From positions 62,001 through 126,000 of the forward strand of contig JACKEQ010000003.1 in NCBI GenBank assembly GCA_020632885.1: 64,000 bases of DNA, read 5' to 3'. Positions 1 through 8,658 of the stretch are shown piece after piece. The translations under genes were made by a program, and so were the position numbers. A model generated the notes under the pieces. The model did no database searches, had not been told where the DNA came from, and saw only the letters and a list, made by a program, of their open reading frames with translations. This DNA comes from Alphaproteobacteria bacterium (lineage in GTDB: Bacteria > Myxococcota_A > UBA796 > GCA-2862545). Every line of letters starts with the position of its first letter. Positions within the stretch are counted from its first letter, which is position 1.

Positions 1-150
1 GAGGCCGAGGAGGCCGGCGGGCGCGGGGCCGCATGGTCGGACGTGCGCTGGGAGCCCCACGGGCGCGGGATGTCGAGCCTGGGTCGGAAGATCGTCGCGG
101 CCGGACGTGCGGATGCGCCGCTGCTCGCGGCGGATTCTCGGATACTCTGA
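1..150 (+). CDS. C-terminal end of an upstream gene (partial)
   Basis: Frame 1 is open from the left edge and ends in TGA at 148-150, five bases before the ATG of the next gene. The 49 visible residues (…WEPHGRGMSSLGRKIVAAG…) look like an ordinary protein tail, and the close spacing suggests co-transcription with the CinA-like gene. The family cannot be recognised from so little sequence. It could also be a chance open frame in GC-rich DNA. Confidence 0.45.
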   Translation, partial: EAEEAGGRGAAWSDVRWEPHGRGMSSLGRKIVAAGRADAPLLAADSRIL

Positions 151-155
151 ATCCG

Positions 156-872
156 ATGCCGTCCGTCGCCGCCGTGATCATCGGGAGGGAGATCCTCACC
201 GGGAAGTTCCCCGACGAGAACGGGCCCTTCTTCATCCGCCGGCTGCGCGATCTCGGCGCGGACCTCCGCCGACTGGTGGTGGTCGACGACGACGTGGAGG
301 CGATCGCCTCGGAGGTCGCGCGCTGCTCGGCCGCGCACGACCACGTGTTCACGACGGGCGGCGTGGGCCCCACGCACGACGACGTCACGCTGGAGGCGGT
401 GGCGCGGGCCTTCGGCGTCGAGCTCGTGCTGGAGCCCCGCCTGGTCGAGCTCCTCTCGAAGTACGACATCCCGCAGGACGACGCGAACCTCCGGATGGCG
501 AGGATCCCCGCGGGGAGCGAGCTGCACGAGGGGCAGGCCAGCGGCTACCCGATCGTGCGCACCCGGAACGTCTGGGTGCTCCCCGGAGTGCCCCGGCTCG
601 TCGAGCTGAAGTTCGAGACCATCGCGCCCCTGGTGCGCGGCCCCGGGATCCACGCGCGCCGGCTGCTCCTCTCGGTCCACGAGACCGACATCGCGGCCCG
701 TCTGTCGGCCCTGGTCGCCGAGCATCCAGAGGTGGACGTCGGGAGCTACCCGCGCTTCGGGGAGGGCGACGTGCGCGTCATCCTCACCCTCGAGTCGCGG
801 TCACCCGAAGCCCTCGACGCCGCGGACGCCGCCATCTCCGCCGTCCTGCCCGTCAAAGGTCGTATCGGTTGA
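156..872 (+). CDS. CinA N-terminal / molybdopterin-binding (MoCF) domain protein
   Basis: A 238-residue single-domain protein of the MoCF-biosynthesis fold, as in the N-terminal half of CinA. The hallmark motif TTGGVGPTHDDVT lies near residue 67, followed by a LPGVPRL motif near residue 145; both are typical of CinA/YfaY proteins. The C-terminal PncC nicotinamide-nucleotide amidase domain of full CinA is absent, so this is the short form whose substrate is not settled (a pyrophosphatase role is known for some CinA relatives). The ATG at 156 is preferred over an in-frame upstream ATG at 33, because the family begins directly with the VAAVIIGREIL strand and the upstream frame overlaps the preceding gene's end. 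Confidence 0.85.
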   Translation: MPSVAAVIIGREILTGKFPDENGPFFIRRLRDLGADLRRLVVVDDDVEAIASEVARCSAAHDHVFTTGGVGPTHDDVTLEAVARAFGVELVLEPRLVELLSKYDIPQDDANLRMARIPAGSELHEGQASGYPIVRTRNVWVLPGVPRLVELKFETIAPLVRGPGIHARRLLLSVHETDIAARLSALVAEHPEVDVGSYPRFGEGDVRVILTLESRSPEALDAADAAISAVLPVKGRIG

Positions 873-929
873 CGCATCGGTGGGAACCGGAGCGCTCTCA
901 CGTCGTCCGACGCGCTAGGACGTAGGACG

Positions 930-2447
930 ATGAACCATCACGCCCTCATCGCCACCGCGCGCTACCACGGCGAGGTCGTGCAGGAGCGCCTGGAGCCCGG
1001 CCCGCCCGTGTCGATCGGGAACGGTCCACCCCTGGCGCTGCCCCTGCCGGAGGGTGTCGCGCACCTCGCCCACGTCGAGTGGGGCAGGGGAGGGCGGCCC
1101 CGGATCGTCGACGCCATGGGGCGGCAGTACCTCCTGGAGCCCGAAGAGGCGCTGGAGATGGAGCTCGGCGACATCCACGTCGAGCTCGAGCTCACCCCGC
1201 AGTTCACGCTGCGCCGCACCGACGCCGTCTCCTGGCGCCTCTCCATCGGCTGGCTCGTGGTGGTGCTGCTCTTCACCATCTCCACGAGCTGGTACGACAC
1301 GATCAAGCAGCACCGCTGCGAGATCTTCGGTTTCAGCCCGGAGCTCTCGATCGTGCTGGGGTGCGTGCAGGCCCAGGCGAACAACAGCGGGGCGGGCGAG
1401 CTCACGGCCGAGTACCTCGCGCGCCTGCTCAAGGAGGACTACGCGGGCGAGGAGGACGGCTACCTGCAGCGCGAGGAGCGTCCCAACGAGGGTCGGGAGC
1501 GCCAGGACATCTTCCTCCCGTCGGGGAACCGGGGTCCCATCGAGAAGATGGGTGGAGCCGAGGAGGCCGGGCCCGAGGTCCTGAAGGCCCCGCGCACCGA
1601 AGAGCTCCCGCAGCCCGAGAAGAAGGAGGCGGCCAAGAAGGAGGAGCTGCAGGTCCTCGAGCTCCCGGAGGACATCGGCACTCCGATCGAGGCCGCGCCC
1701 GTCGACGGTCTCTCGGATCAGACGGACGGCGAGGGGCAGGAGGACGAGCAGCTCGAGGACGACGAGGGCAAGGACGTCCCCACCGAGGAGACCGAGGGCT
1801 GGGGCCTGCAGGACTGGTACGACGAGAAGGACGCCGCGATCGACGAGATCGAGATCCAGTACACGATCAAGATCGCCGAGCGCCGCCTGAAGATCGATCC
1901 GGACGACCCCGACGCCCTCTCGCTGCTGTCGTACTACCAGTACCTGGACGAGGACTACGACGGCGCGCTGAAGACGTACGACCGCTACATCGAGCTCCTG
2001 CCGGACAGCGCCGCGGGCTACAACAACAAGGCGCTCGTCTACAAGCGGCGTGGCGACTACCAGACCGAGGAGGCGCTCTACCGGGTGGCGCTGTCGCTCG
2101 AGCCGATGGACGTCACCGCCATGAACAACCTCGGCGTGAACCTCGCGCACCAGAAGCGCTTCGACGAGGCCCTCGCGGTGATGCGGCAGCTCGAGGTCCT
2201 CGATCCGGACGATGCGTACGCGGACCTCCATCGCGCCAAGATCCATGCCGAGATGGGCAACGACGCGGAGGCTCTGCGGTACCTCCGGAAGTCCCTCGAG
2301 GGCATGAAACAGCTCGACACGCTGCACCACATCGAGTTCCGGCAGGACATCCGATTGGACCCCAGCTTCGCGAAGCTTCGCGAGTCGAGGGAATTTCGGG
2401 CTATCCTGTTGGAGTACTACGGCGACGACGCCCCCGTCGTGGAGTGA
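930..2447 (+). CDS. Single-pass membrane protein with C-terminal TPR repeats
   Basis: 505 residues. Residues 1-100 form a beta-rich N-terminal region. One membrane segment follows at about 104-123 (IGWLVVVLLFTISTSWY), then a long acidic, low-complexity linker of about 180 residues rich in Glu, Lys and Asp. TPR repeats run from about 310 to 480 (for example ALKTYDRYIELLPDS, with helix pairs ending in DP). The C-terminal pattern, with DPSFAKLRESREFRAILL, is common at the end of bacterial TPR proteins. By layout the TPRs lie on the far side of the membrane from the N-terminal domain. The stop codon overlaps the GTG start of the next gene, whose N-terminal region resembles this one's. It probably acts as a scaffold, but the function is unknown. 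Confidence 0.85.
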   Translation: MNHHALIATARYHGEVVQERLEPGPPVSIGNGPPLALPLPEGVAHLAHVEWGRGGRPRIVDAMGRQYLLEPEEALEMELGDIHVELELTPQFTLRRTDAVSWRLSIGWLVVVLLFTISTSWYDTIKQHRCEIFGFSPELSIVLGCVQAQANNSGAGELTAEYLARLLKEDYAGEEDGYLQREERPNEGRERQDIFLPSGNRGPIEKMGGAEEAGPEVLKAPRTEELPQPEKKEAAKKEELQVLELPEDIGTPIEAAPVDGLSDQTDGEGQEDEQLEDDEGKDVPTEETEGWGLQDWYDEKDAAIDEIEIQYTIKIAERRLKIDPDDPDALSLLSYYQYLDEDYDGALKTYDRYIELLPDSAAGYNNKALVYKRRGDYQTEEALYRVALSLEPMDVTAMNNLGVNLAHQKRFDEALAVMRQLEVLDPDDAYADLHRAKIHAEMGNDAEALRYLRKSLEGMKQLDTLHHIEFRQDIRLDPSFAKLRESREFRAILLEYYGDDAPVVE

Positions 2448-2959
2448 ACCTGATCCGGATCTCCGCCACCCTCGAGCTCAACGACGCCGTCGTCCACAGC
2501 GAGTCCTTCGCGCTGGGCGAGGGGGCCTGGGTGGGGGACCATCCGGACGCCCGGGTGCCGTTCGAGGGGGCCGTGCTCCACGTCCTGCCGCATCCGTCGT
2601 CGCCCACTGCGGTGTCGGTGGCTGGCGGCTCCTGCCCGGTCGTCCTGAGGCCCGGCGGGTCCCTGCGTGTGGAGATGGACGACGGCGTGGCCGTCACGCT
2701 CGGGGTGGTCCGCGAGCGGCGCCTCGCGCGCGAGTCCCTGTTCGCCGGAGACGTCCGGCTCCTCGTGCTCACCGCGGCCGTCGTGCTCTTCGGGATGTGG
2801 TGGGACACCGCCCACCGCTGGAGCCGCACGCACCCGTCGGTGGTCGCGGAGCTCGAGGCCCTCCCGGCCCTGTGGTCCCGGGCCCATGCAGAGGTCCCGG
2901 GCTCCCCGGTGGACGAAGGTCCCACGAAGGTCCACCAGCCCGTACGCTTCGACGACTGA
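2444..2959 (+). CDS. Small single-pass membrane protein, partial paralogue of the upstream gene
   Basis: 171 residues starting at GTG 2444, whose GTGA overlaps the upstream TGA by four bases, indicating translational coupling. About 95 residues of beta-rich sequence precede one membrane segment (VRLLVLTAAVVLFGMWW), then a short tail of about 50 residues. The order beta-domain, membrane helix, then W-D-T (SWYDTI upstream, MWWDTAHRW here) matches the first third of the preceding protein, so the two probably arose by duplication. It lacks the TPR part. The name of the beta domain is not clear; an FHA-like fold is possible but canonical FHA residues are not visible. Confidence 0.75.
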   Translation: MNLIRISATLELNDAVVHSESFALGEGAWVGDHPDARVPFEGAVLHVLPHPSSPTAVSVAGGSCPVVLRPGGSLRVEMDDGVAVTLGVVRERRLARESLFAGDVRLLVLTAAVVLFGMWWDTAHRWSRTHPSVVAELEALPALWSRAHAEVPGSPVDEGPTKVHQPVRFDD

Positions 2960-2981
2960 CCTCCGCTGCAGCGCGGAGGTC
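2958..2981 (+). promoter_or_regulatory. Perfect 9-bp hairpin between membrane gene and coaD
   Basis: GACCTCCGC at 2958-2966 is the exact reverse complement of GCGGAGGTC at 2973-2981, with a six-base loop. It begins at the stop codon of the upstream gene and ends 17 bases before the coaD ATG. A GGAGG-like sequence lies in the right arm and a second one (CGCGGAGG) lies just downstream. No T-tract follows, so a readthrough, processing or translation-modulating element is more likely than a terminator. Confidence 0.5.
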
Positions 2982-2998
2982 GCGGAGGATCCGGCCTG

Positions 2999-3475
2999 AT
3001 GCACGCTCTCTACGCGGGTTCGTTCGACCCGCCCACGCGCGGTCACCTCGATCTGGTGCGCCGCGCGGCCGCCCTGTTCGACGAGGTCACCGTCGCCATC
3101 GGCCACAACCCGGCCAAGCGCTACCTCTTCGACCGTCCACGACGCCGGGAGCTCTTCCTGGCCGAGCTGGGTGACGTCCCGAACGTCGCCGTGGTCGACT
3201 TCGACGGTCTGCTCGTGCACGCGGCCCGCGACATCGGAGCGGACGTGCTCGTGCGGGGTCTGCGCGGTCCGTCGGACCTCGACCTCGAGCAGCGGAACGG
3301 GCTCGCCAACCGCGACATGACGGGCATCGAGACGCTCTTCCTGCTCGCCGACCCCGCCCTGGCGTTCGTGAGCTCCTCGCTGGTGAAGGAGATCTGGAAC
3401 GGCGGCGGCGACGTCGGCCGTTACGTGACGCCGGGCGTGCTCGCCGCGATGTGCGCCACACGGGAGACTGCATGA
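2999..3475 (+). CDS. coaD: Pantetheine-phosphate adenylyltransferase
   Basis: 158 residues, the normal length for CoaD, which transfers AMP from ATP to 4'-phosphopantetheine in coenzyme A synthesis. The nucleotidyltransferase signature GSFDPPTRGH (TxGH) is at residues 8-17, VLVRGLR occurs mid-protein, and the C-terminal SSSLVKEIW motif corresponds to the ISSTxxR/K element. The ATG at 2999 has a GGAGG-type ribosome site about 12 bases upstream, after a strong hairpin. The stop codon overlaps the start of the next gene (ATGA at 3472-3475). Confidence 0.95.
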   Translation: MHALYAGSFDPPTRGHLDLVRRAAALFDEVTVAIGHNPAKRYLFDRPRRRELFLAELGDVPNVAVVDFDGLLVHAARDIGADVLVRGLRGPSDLDLEQRNGLANRDMTGIETLFLLADPALAFVSSSLVKEIWNGGGDVGRYVTPGVLAAMCATRETA

Positions 3476-5652
3476 TCATCGCCTGGATCGCCGCCGCCCT
3501 CGCGGGTCCCACGGAGGTCGAGCTCGCGCGCGACCTCCTCGCATCCGGCCGTCCCGACGCCGCGTTCGCGACCCTCCGCCCCGAGACCGCCGACGGCACC
3601 GACCCGACGGTGTGGCTGACGTTCCTGGAGACCTGCGAGGCCGTCGGCCTCGGGGTCGCCTGCCGCGCCGAGGTGGCCGTCCGCGGTGACGCCGAGCCGG
3701 ACCTGGACGTGATCCGCCAGTGGTACGACCGCGTGCATCACGGGCTCGTCGTGGAGGCGGCCGAGGGGGCAGGGGAGCTCGGGAGGGCCGCCGCTGGCGT
3801 GCTCGACGGGCTCCAGATCCCGGACGCCGTGAGCGAGCGGATGGGCGTGCGCGCCCACAGCGACCCCGACGCGGCGGCGGAGGAAGCGATGCTGTGGATC
3901 GCCGAGCACCCCGACCACCCGGACGTCCTCCTGCCCCTGTTCGCCTCGGACATCCCGCCGCGGGCGTCCCTCGGCAAGGCGCGAAAGGCCATCGAGAAGG
4001 TCGCGAAGAAGCAGCTCAAGCGCACCACCGATGCCGCGGTGGCCCTCCGCTGGCACCGGCTCCTCAAGGGCATGGGCTCCGAGCTCCGCGCGACCTGGGC
4101 CGACAAGGTGGTGGCCCTCGGGCAGGACCCCCCGCTCGCCGAGCTGCCGATGAGCCGGGCAGAACAGGTGAAACGCGCGGCGGCCGTGCTCGCCGGCGAA
4201 GCCGAGATCCCGTCCGGGATCCCGGCCGACCAGGAGAACGTGGCCCTCAAGCTGGCCGACCAGGCCGCGGGCTCCGGTCGGACCGCGGACGCCGTGAAGG
4301 TGCTCGCGGCGCTCATGGAGGCCAACCCCACCATCAACGTCTCGCTCGCCCTGACCCAGGCCCACCTGGACCTCAACGACCCGGCGGCCGCCGCGAAGGA
4401 GGCCGAGCGGGCGATCCGCCTCGCGGTGGCCCCCTGGCCCACGGACGTCGCGGGTGCCGACCGGATCTTCCGCCGCATCGCGCTGTCGAAGGCGCTGGCG
4501 GCCCGGGGTGAGGCGCGCCTGCGCGGTGGGGAGCTCGGGGGGGCGGTCACGGACCTCATGGTCGCGAACCAGCTCGCCATCGAGCCCGTTCGGGCCGACC
4601 AGCTCGAGAAGGCGATGGACAAGGGCCGCTACACGCTCGAGTCCGTGAAGGTCCAGCTCGACACGCCCGCGACGCCGGCCCAGACCGTGGCCCTCCAGGC
4701 CGCGAAGAAGGCGCTCGACGCCGGCGACACGGCCGGCGCAGTGGCCTCGGCGACCCAGGCCATCGAGGTCCTCTGCCTGCCGACACACAAGCGCGCCCGG
4801 CTCACGGCCACCCTCCCGTCCATCCCCGAGATGGCGTCGGCGTTCGCCCTGCGCGGGCTGGCGCACCTCCGGGCAGGCGACCGGGAGGCCGCCCACGCCG
4901 ACCTCTCGACCGCCGTGCTGCTCGTGCCCTGGGCCGCATCGTCGGACTGGTGGGCCGAGCTGGCCGGCCTGCGCGAGGGAGACGCGGGCCTGCTGGCCGC
5001 CTCGCTCGCCGAGCGCACCTCGGAGGACGCCGAGCCCGGACAGCGCGCCGTCACCGCACGTCCGGCGGACCCCGCCGTCTCGAGTGCAGTCACCGCCGCC
5101 CTCGTGAGCGCGTGGATGCGGGGCCATGAGAAGCTCGAGGAGGGTCCGGGTGACGGGCTGAAGATCACCCGGGGCCGTGTGATCGCGTTCCGCGCGCCCC
5201 GCACCGGCGGCGGCGGGGGAGGCGGGAAGGCCAGGGCACCCGCGCTCAATACGCCCTTCCCGAACCTCGTCCTGCACGCGGACGGCGGCACCGTGACCCT
5301 GCAGGCCGGTCGCATCCACCTCGTGAGCTTCGTGCGGCTCGACAGCCCCACCTCCCAGCGCCTGCTCACCGACATGACCGTGTTGGCACGGAACATGCGA
5401 GCGAGGGGCCTGGACGTCGTCTCCATCGGCGTCTCCATGGACAAGGAGGAGAGCGCCCTCGCAGCGGCTGGCCGTCAGCGTGACACGTGGGGCACGGTCG
5501 CCTGGGACCCCGGTCTGGGCGAGAGCTTCGGTGTCACCGCCGTGCCCACGACGTGGGTGGTGGACGCGTCGGGCATCGCCCGGTTCGTGCACGTCGGTTA
5601 CCTCGGCCCGTCCGTCTACGAGGAGGAGGTCCGCTACGTCAGCGCCCGCTGA
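3472..5652 (+). CDS. Exported TPR-like protein with a cysteine-less thioredoxin-fold C-terminus
   Basis: 726 residues. The ATG at 3472 gives a short export signal (MIIAWIAAALA, then GPT) and overlaps the coaD stop by four bases. The middle is alpha-helical with TPR-like repeats (for example around residues 280-330 and 440-500). A Gly-rich linker at about 583 leads to a redoxin-like domain from about 593 to the end. The thioredoxin strand order is visible (HLVSFVRLD…VVSIGVSMDKEE…AVPTTWVVDASG), including the cis-Pro position (VPT). The usual CxxC is replaced by a SPTS-type sequence, so classical thiol-disulphide chemistry is not expected. It is probably periplasmic with a binding or structural role. 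A longer GTG start at 3451 exists but would bury the signal peptide. Confidence 0.8.
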   Translation: MIIAWIAAALAGPTEVELARDLLASGRPDAAFATLRPETADGTDPTVWLTFLETCEAVGLGVACRAEVAVRGDAEPDLDVIRQWYDRVHHGLVVEAAEGAGELGRAAAGVLDGLQIPDAVSERMGVRAHSDPDAAAEEAMLWIAEHPDHPDVLLPLFASDIPPRASLGKARKAIEKVAKKQLKRTTDAAVALRWHRLLKGMGSELRATWADKVVALGQDPPLAELPMSRAEQVKRAAAVLAGEAEIPSGIPADQENVALKLADQAAGSGRTADAVKVLAALMEANPTINVSLALTQAHLDLNDPAAAAKEAERAIRLAVAPWPTDVAGADRIFRRIALSKALAARGEARLRGGELGGAVTDLMVANQLAIEPVRADQLEKAMDKGRYTLESVKVQLDTPATPAQTVALQAAKKALDAGDTAGAVASATQAIEVLCLPTHKRARLTATLPSIPEMASAFALRGLAHLRAGDREAAHADLSTAVLLVPWAASSDWWAELAGLREGDAGLLAASLAERTSEDAEPGQRAVTARPADPAVSSAVTAALVSAWMRGHEKLEEGPGDGLKITRGRVIAFRAPRTGGGGGGGKARAPALNTPFPNLVLHADGGTVTLQAGRIHLVSFVRLDSPTSQRLLTDMTVLARNMRARGLDVVSIGVSMDKEESALAAAGRQRDTWGTVAWDPGLGESFGVTAVPTTWVVDASGIARFVHVGYLGPSVYEEEVRYVSAR

Positions 5653-5700
5653 CGCCGGGGGTCCCCCGACCGCTCGCCCCGTCAACGAAGGGTAGAGAAC

Positions 5701-7524
5701 ATGTGTGGAATCATCGCGTACATCGGGAACGAGCCGGCGCTGCCGCGGCTCATGGAAGGGCTGCGCCGGATGGAGTACCGTGGGTACGACTCCGCTGGCG
5801 TCGCGCTGCTCGACAGCCCCAGCCTGTGGGTCCGTAAGGACGTCGGCCGTGTGGAGGCCCTCGCGTCCCGCGTGAAGGACGGCCCCACGGCGGTCGTCGG
5901 CATCGCGCACACGCGCTGGGCCACCCACGGCGGGATCACGGAGCGCAACGCCCACCCGCACACCGACCAGGGCACCCGCATCGCGGTCGTGCACAACGGC
6001 ATCGTCGAGAACATGTCGAGCCTCAAGCGGATGCTCGCGGCCGAGGGTGTGCAGTTCCGGAGCGAGACCGACACCGAGGTCATCCCGCACCTCATCCGCC
6101 GTCACTACAAGGGCGACCCCGTGCAGGCCGTCATCGACACCGTCGGCATGCTCCGCGGCACGTACGGCATCGCGGTGCTCTTCGCCGATCACCCGGACGT
6201 CCTCGTGGCCGCCCGCAACGGCTCGCCCCTCGTGGTGGGGTTGGGCGACGGCGAGACCATCGTGGCGAGCGACCCGCAGGCGATCATCGCGCACACGCGG
6301 CGCGTCATCTACCTGCAGGACCGCGAGGTCGTGACCATCACGCGGGACGGCGCGAACGTCTGCAAGCTCGATGGCTCCGAGGTCGGACGCCAGCCCGAGC
6401 TCATCGACCAGGACTACGAGCTGGCCGAGCTGCAGGGCTTCCCGCACTTCATGCTCAAGGAGATCCACGAGCAGAGCGAGAGCATCGAGCGCGCCATCCG
6501 CGGTCGCCTGCAGCTCGACGAGGGCAACGCCAAGCTCGGTGGCCTCGAGATGTCCCCGCGCGACCTGCGGCACATCGCGCGCATCGTGAACATCGGCTGC
6601 GGCACGAGCTACCACGCGGGTCTCGTGGCCAGCATGGCCATCGAGGACCTCGCCCGCGTGCCCGCACGGTCCGAGATCGCGAGCGAGTTCCGCCACCGCA
6701 ACCCGATCATCCCGCCCGACGCGCTGTTCTTCGCGATCAGCCAGTCCGGCGAGACCCTCGACACGCTCGGCGCCGTCCAGGAGGTCATGATCAAGGGCGG
6801 CCACGTGATGGGCGTCATCAACGTGGTCGGCTCGACCATCGCGCGGGCATGCGGGAAGGGTGTGTACGTCTACAGCGGTCCCGAGATCGCCGTGGCCTCC
6901 ACGAAGGCGTTCACCTCCCAGGTCACCGCGCTCCTCGTGTTCACCCTGATGTTGGCGCGCACCCGCAACCTCTCGCTCGAGGAGGGCCAACGGGTCGCCC
7001 GAGCGCTCTCCGCCGTGCCCGGCCGCGTCCGCGAGTACCTCGAGGCTCCCGGTCCCATCCAGAAGGCCGCCGAGATCATCGCGAAGGCGCGCTACGTCCA
7101 GTTCCTCGGCCGGGGCTACAGCTACCCCGTCGCCCTGGAGGGCGCGCTGAAGCTCAAGGAGATCGCCTACATCCCGTCCGAGGGCTACCCCGCGGGCGAG
7201 ATGAAGCACGGTCCCATCGCCATGCTCGAGAAGGGCACGCCCGTCGTGCTCGTGGCGCCTCGCGGCTCGCAGCGCGACAAGGCGATCTCGAACCTCAAGG
7301 AGGTCCAGGCCCGTGGCGCCTTCACGATCCTCGTGCACTCGGCGGGCGACGACGAGCTGGCCGACATGGCCGACGTCTCCATCGCGGTCCCCGAGACCGA
7401 AGAGTTCGTGAGCCCGCTGCTCACGGTCCTCCCGCTCCAGCTCATCGCGTACGAGGTGGCCAAGCTGCTCGACCGCGACATCGACAAGCCGCGCAACCTC
7501 GCGAAATCCGTCACCGTGGAGTGA
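5701..7524 (+). CDS. glmS: Glutamine--fructose-6-phosphate aminotransferase (isomerising)
   Basis: 607 residues, the standard GlmS length. It makes glucosamine-6-phosphate from fructose-6-phosphate and glutamine, the entry step to peptidoglycan and LPS amino sugars. MCGIIAYIG supplies the N-terminal nucleophile Cys2 of the glutaminase domain, and RWATHG with HNGIVEN follow. Two SIS domains (NIGCGTSYHAG and QFLGRGYSYPVALEGA regions) form the isomerase half, and the C-terminal PRNLAKSVTVE is the conserved GlmS tail. No ribozyme-like or small-RNA element is apparent in the 48-bp upstream gap. The GNAT gene starts seven bases downstream, suggesting co-transcription. Confidence 0.97.
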   Translation: MCGIIAYIGNEPALPRLMEGLRRMEYRGYDSAGVALLDSPSLWVRKDVGRVEALASRVKDGPTAVVGIAHTRWATHGGITERNAHPHTDQGTRIAVVHNGIVENMSSLKRMLAAEGVQFRSETDTEVIPHLIRRHYKGDPVQAVIDTVGMLRGTYGIAVLFADHPDVLVAARNGSPLVVGLGDGETIVASDPQAIIAHTRRVIYLQDREVVTITRDGANVCKLDGSEVGRQPELIDQDYELAELQGFPHFMLKEIHEQSESIERAIRGRLQLDEGNAKLGGLEMSPRDLRHIARIVNIGCGTSYHAGLVASMAIEDLARVPARSEIASEFRHRNPIIPPDALFFAISQSGETLDTLGAVQEVMIKGGHVMGVINVVGSTIARACGKGVYVYSGPEIAVASTKAFTSQVTALLVFTLMLARTRNLSLEEGQRVARALSAVPGRVREYLEAPGPIQKAAEIIAKARYVQFLGRGYSYPVALEGALKLKEIAYIPSEGYPAGEMKHGPIAMLEKGTPVVLVAPRGSQRDKAISNLKEVQARGAFTILVHSAGDDELADMADVSIAVPETEEFVSPLLTVLPLQLIAYEVAKLLDRDIDKPRNLAKSVTVE

Positions 7525-7531
7525 TGACCGA

Positions 7532-8653
7532 ATGAGCCTGGCCGTACGCCCCATCGAGCTACCGCGCGAAGCGGTGACGTTCGTGAAGACCTGGTGGCCC
7601 ATCTACGCCGACGACGATCAGTGGGTCCCGCCGCTGATCATGGAGCGGAAGCAGTTCTTCGACCCCAAGAAGAACCCGTACTTCCAGCAGGCGGAGGTGC
7701 GCTGCTTCATCGCCACCCGGAACGGCCAGCCAGTCGGCACCATCGCTGCGTCCATCGACCACCAGCTCGCCGCCCAGGAGCCCGGTCTCGGGCTCTTCGG
7801 CTTCTTCGAGTTCTTCGACGACGCCGACGTCGCGAAGGCCCTGTTCGAGGCCGCCAGCAGCTGGCTCGCGCAGCAGGGCATGACCCGCATGCGGGGGCCC
7901 TACAACTTCAACGGCAACCACGAGTTCGGCATGCTCATCGACGGCTTCGACACGCCGCCGATGATCGCCAACCCGCACAACCGGTCCTACTACCAGCGCA
8001 TCTACGAGGAGGTCCTCGGGCTCGAGAAGGCGATGGACTGGTACGCGTACTGGCTCGAGCCGGGCCCCGTCCCCCCCACGATCGCCAAGATCACCCAGCG
8101 CTTCCTCGACCGGAACCCGAACGTCCGCATCCGCGAGATGGACCTGAGCCGGTTCGACGAGGAGGTCGCCCTCGTGAAGGAGATCTACAACGACGCGTGG
8201 GAGGACAACTGGGGTCACGTCCAGATGACCGACGCCGAGATCGACTTCATGGCCCAGGGCCTGAAGCAGGTCATCGACCCCAAGCTCTGCTACGTCGCGT
8301 ACCTCGGCGACGAGGCGGTCGCGGTGTCCATCACGCTGCCGGACTTCAACCAGGTGGCGAAGAAGATGAACGGCCGCATCTTCCCGTTCGGCTGGTGGCA
8401 CTACCTCACCGGCAAGGGGAAGATCGACACGCTGCGCATCTTCATCCTCGGCGTGAAGAAGGCCCACCAGAAGCTCCCGCTGGGCGCACCGCTGTACGTG
8501 CGCACCTGGGAGGAGGGGCTCCGGCGCGGCGTGCGTGGCGCCGAGGCGAGCCTGATCCTCGAGAACAACAACCGCATGCGCGGTGCCCTCGAGAAGCTCG
8601 GCGCGAAGATCTACAAGACGTATCGGATCTACGAGACCTCGACGTCACGGTAG
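7532..8653 (+). CDS. GNAT-superfamily acetyltransferase-like protein
   Basis: 373 residues. The N-terminal part resembles a GNAT fold (QAEVRCFIATRNGQPVGTI is typical of strands 2-4), and a second GNAT-like stretch near the C-terminus includes ASLILENNNRMRGALEKLG, a recognised acetyl-CoA-binding helix pattern. Proteins of this double-GNAT layout are widespread but largely uncharacterised, so the substrate is unknown. Immediately downstream of glmS, a role in amino-sugar or envelope metabolism is possible but only positional. A competing ATG at 7524 is out of frame and reads only three codons. It converges on the next gene with five bases between stops. Confidence 0.75.
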   Translation: MSLAVRPIELPREAVTFVKTWWPIYADDDQWVPPLIMERKQFFDPKKNPYFQQAEVRCFIATRNGQPVGTIAASIDHQLAAQEPGLGLFGFFEFFDDADVAKALFEAASSWLAQQGMTRMRGPYNFNGNHEFGMLIDGFDTPPMIANPHNRSYYQRIYEEVLGLEKAMDWYAYWLEPGPVPPTIAKITQRFLDRNPNVRIREMDLSRFDEEVALVKEIYNDAWEDNWGHVQMTDAEIDFMAQGLKQVIDPKLCYVAYLGDEAVAVSITLPDFNQVAKKMNGRIFPFGWWHYLTGKGKIDTLRIFILGVKKAHQKLPLGAPLYVRTWEEGLRRGVRGAEASLILENNNRMRGALEKLGAKIYKTYRIYETSTSR

Positions 8654-8658
8654 TCCCG

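Noticed and set aside
5652..5675. GGGGGTCCCCC considered as a hairpin or GlmS-type ribozyme leader
   Set aside because: The palindrome has no room for a loop, and the 48-bp gap is too short for a glmS ribozyme.
3421..7602. Very long open frame of 1393 codons on the - strand, opposite coaD, the TPR gene and glmS
   Set aside because: It lies antisense to confidently identified genes, and its composition (Arg/His/Val/Asp-rich shadow) is the usual consequence of extreme third-position GC. Similar shadows occur at 17555-20203 and 40054-43548.
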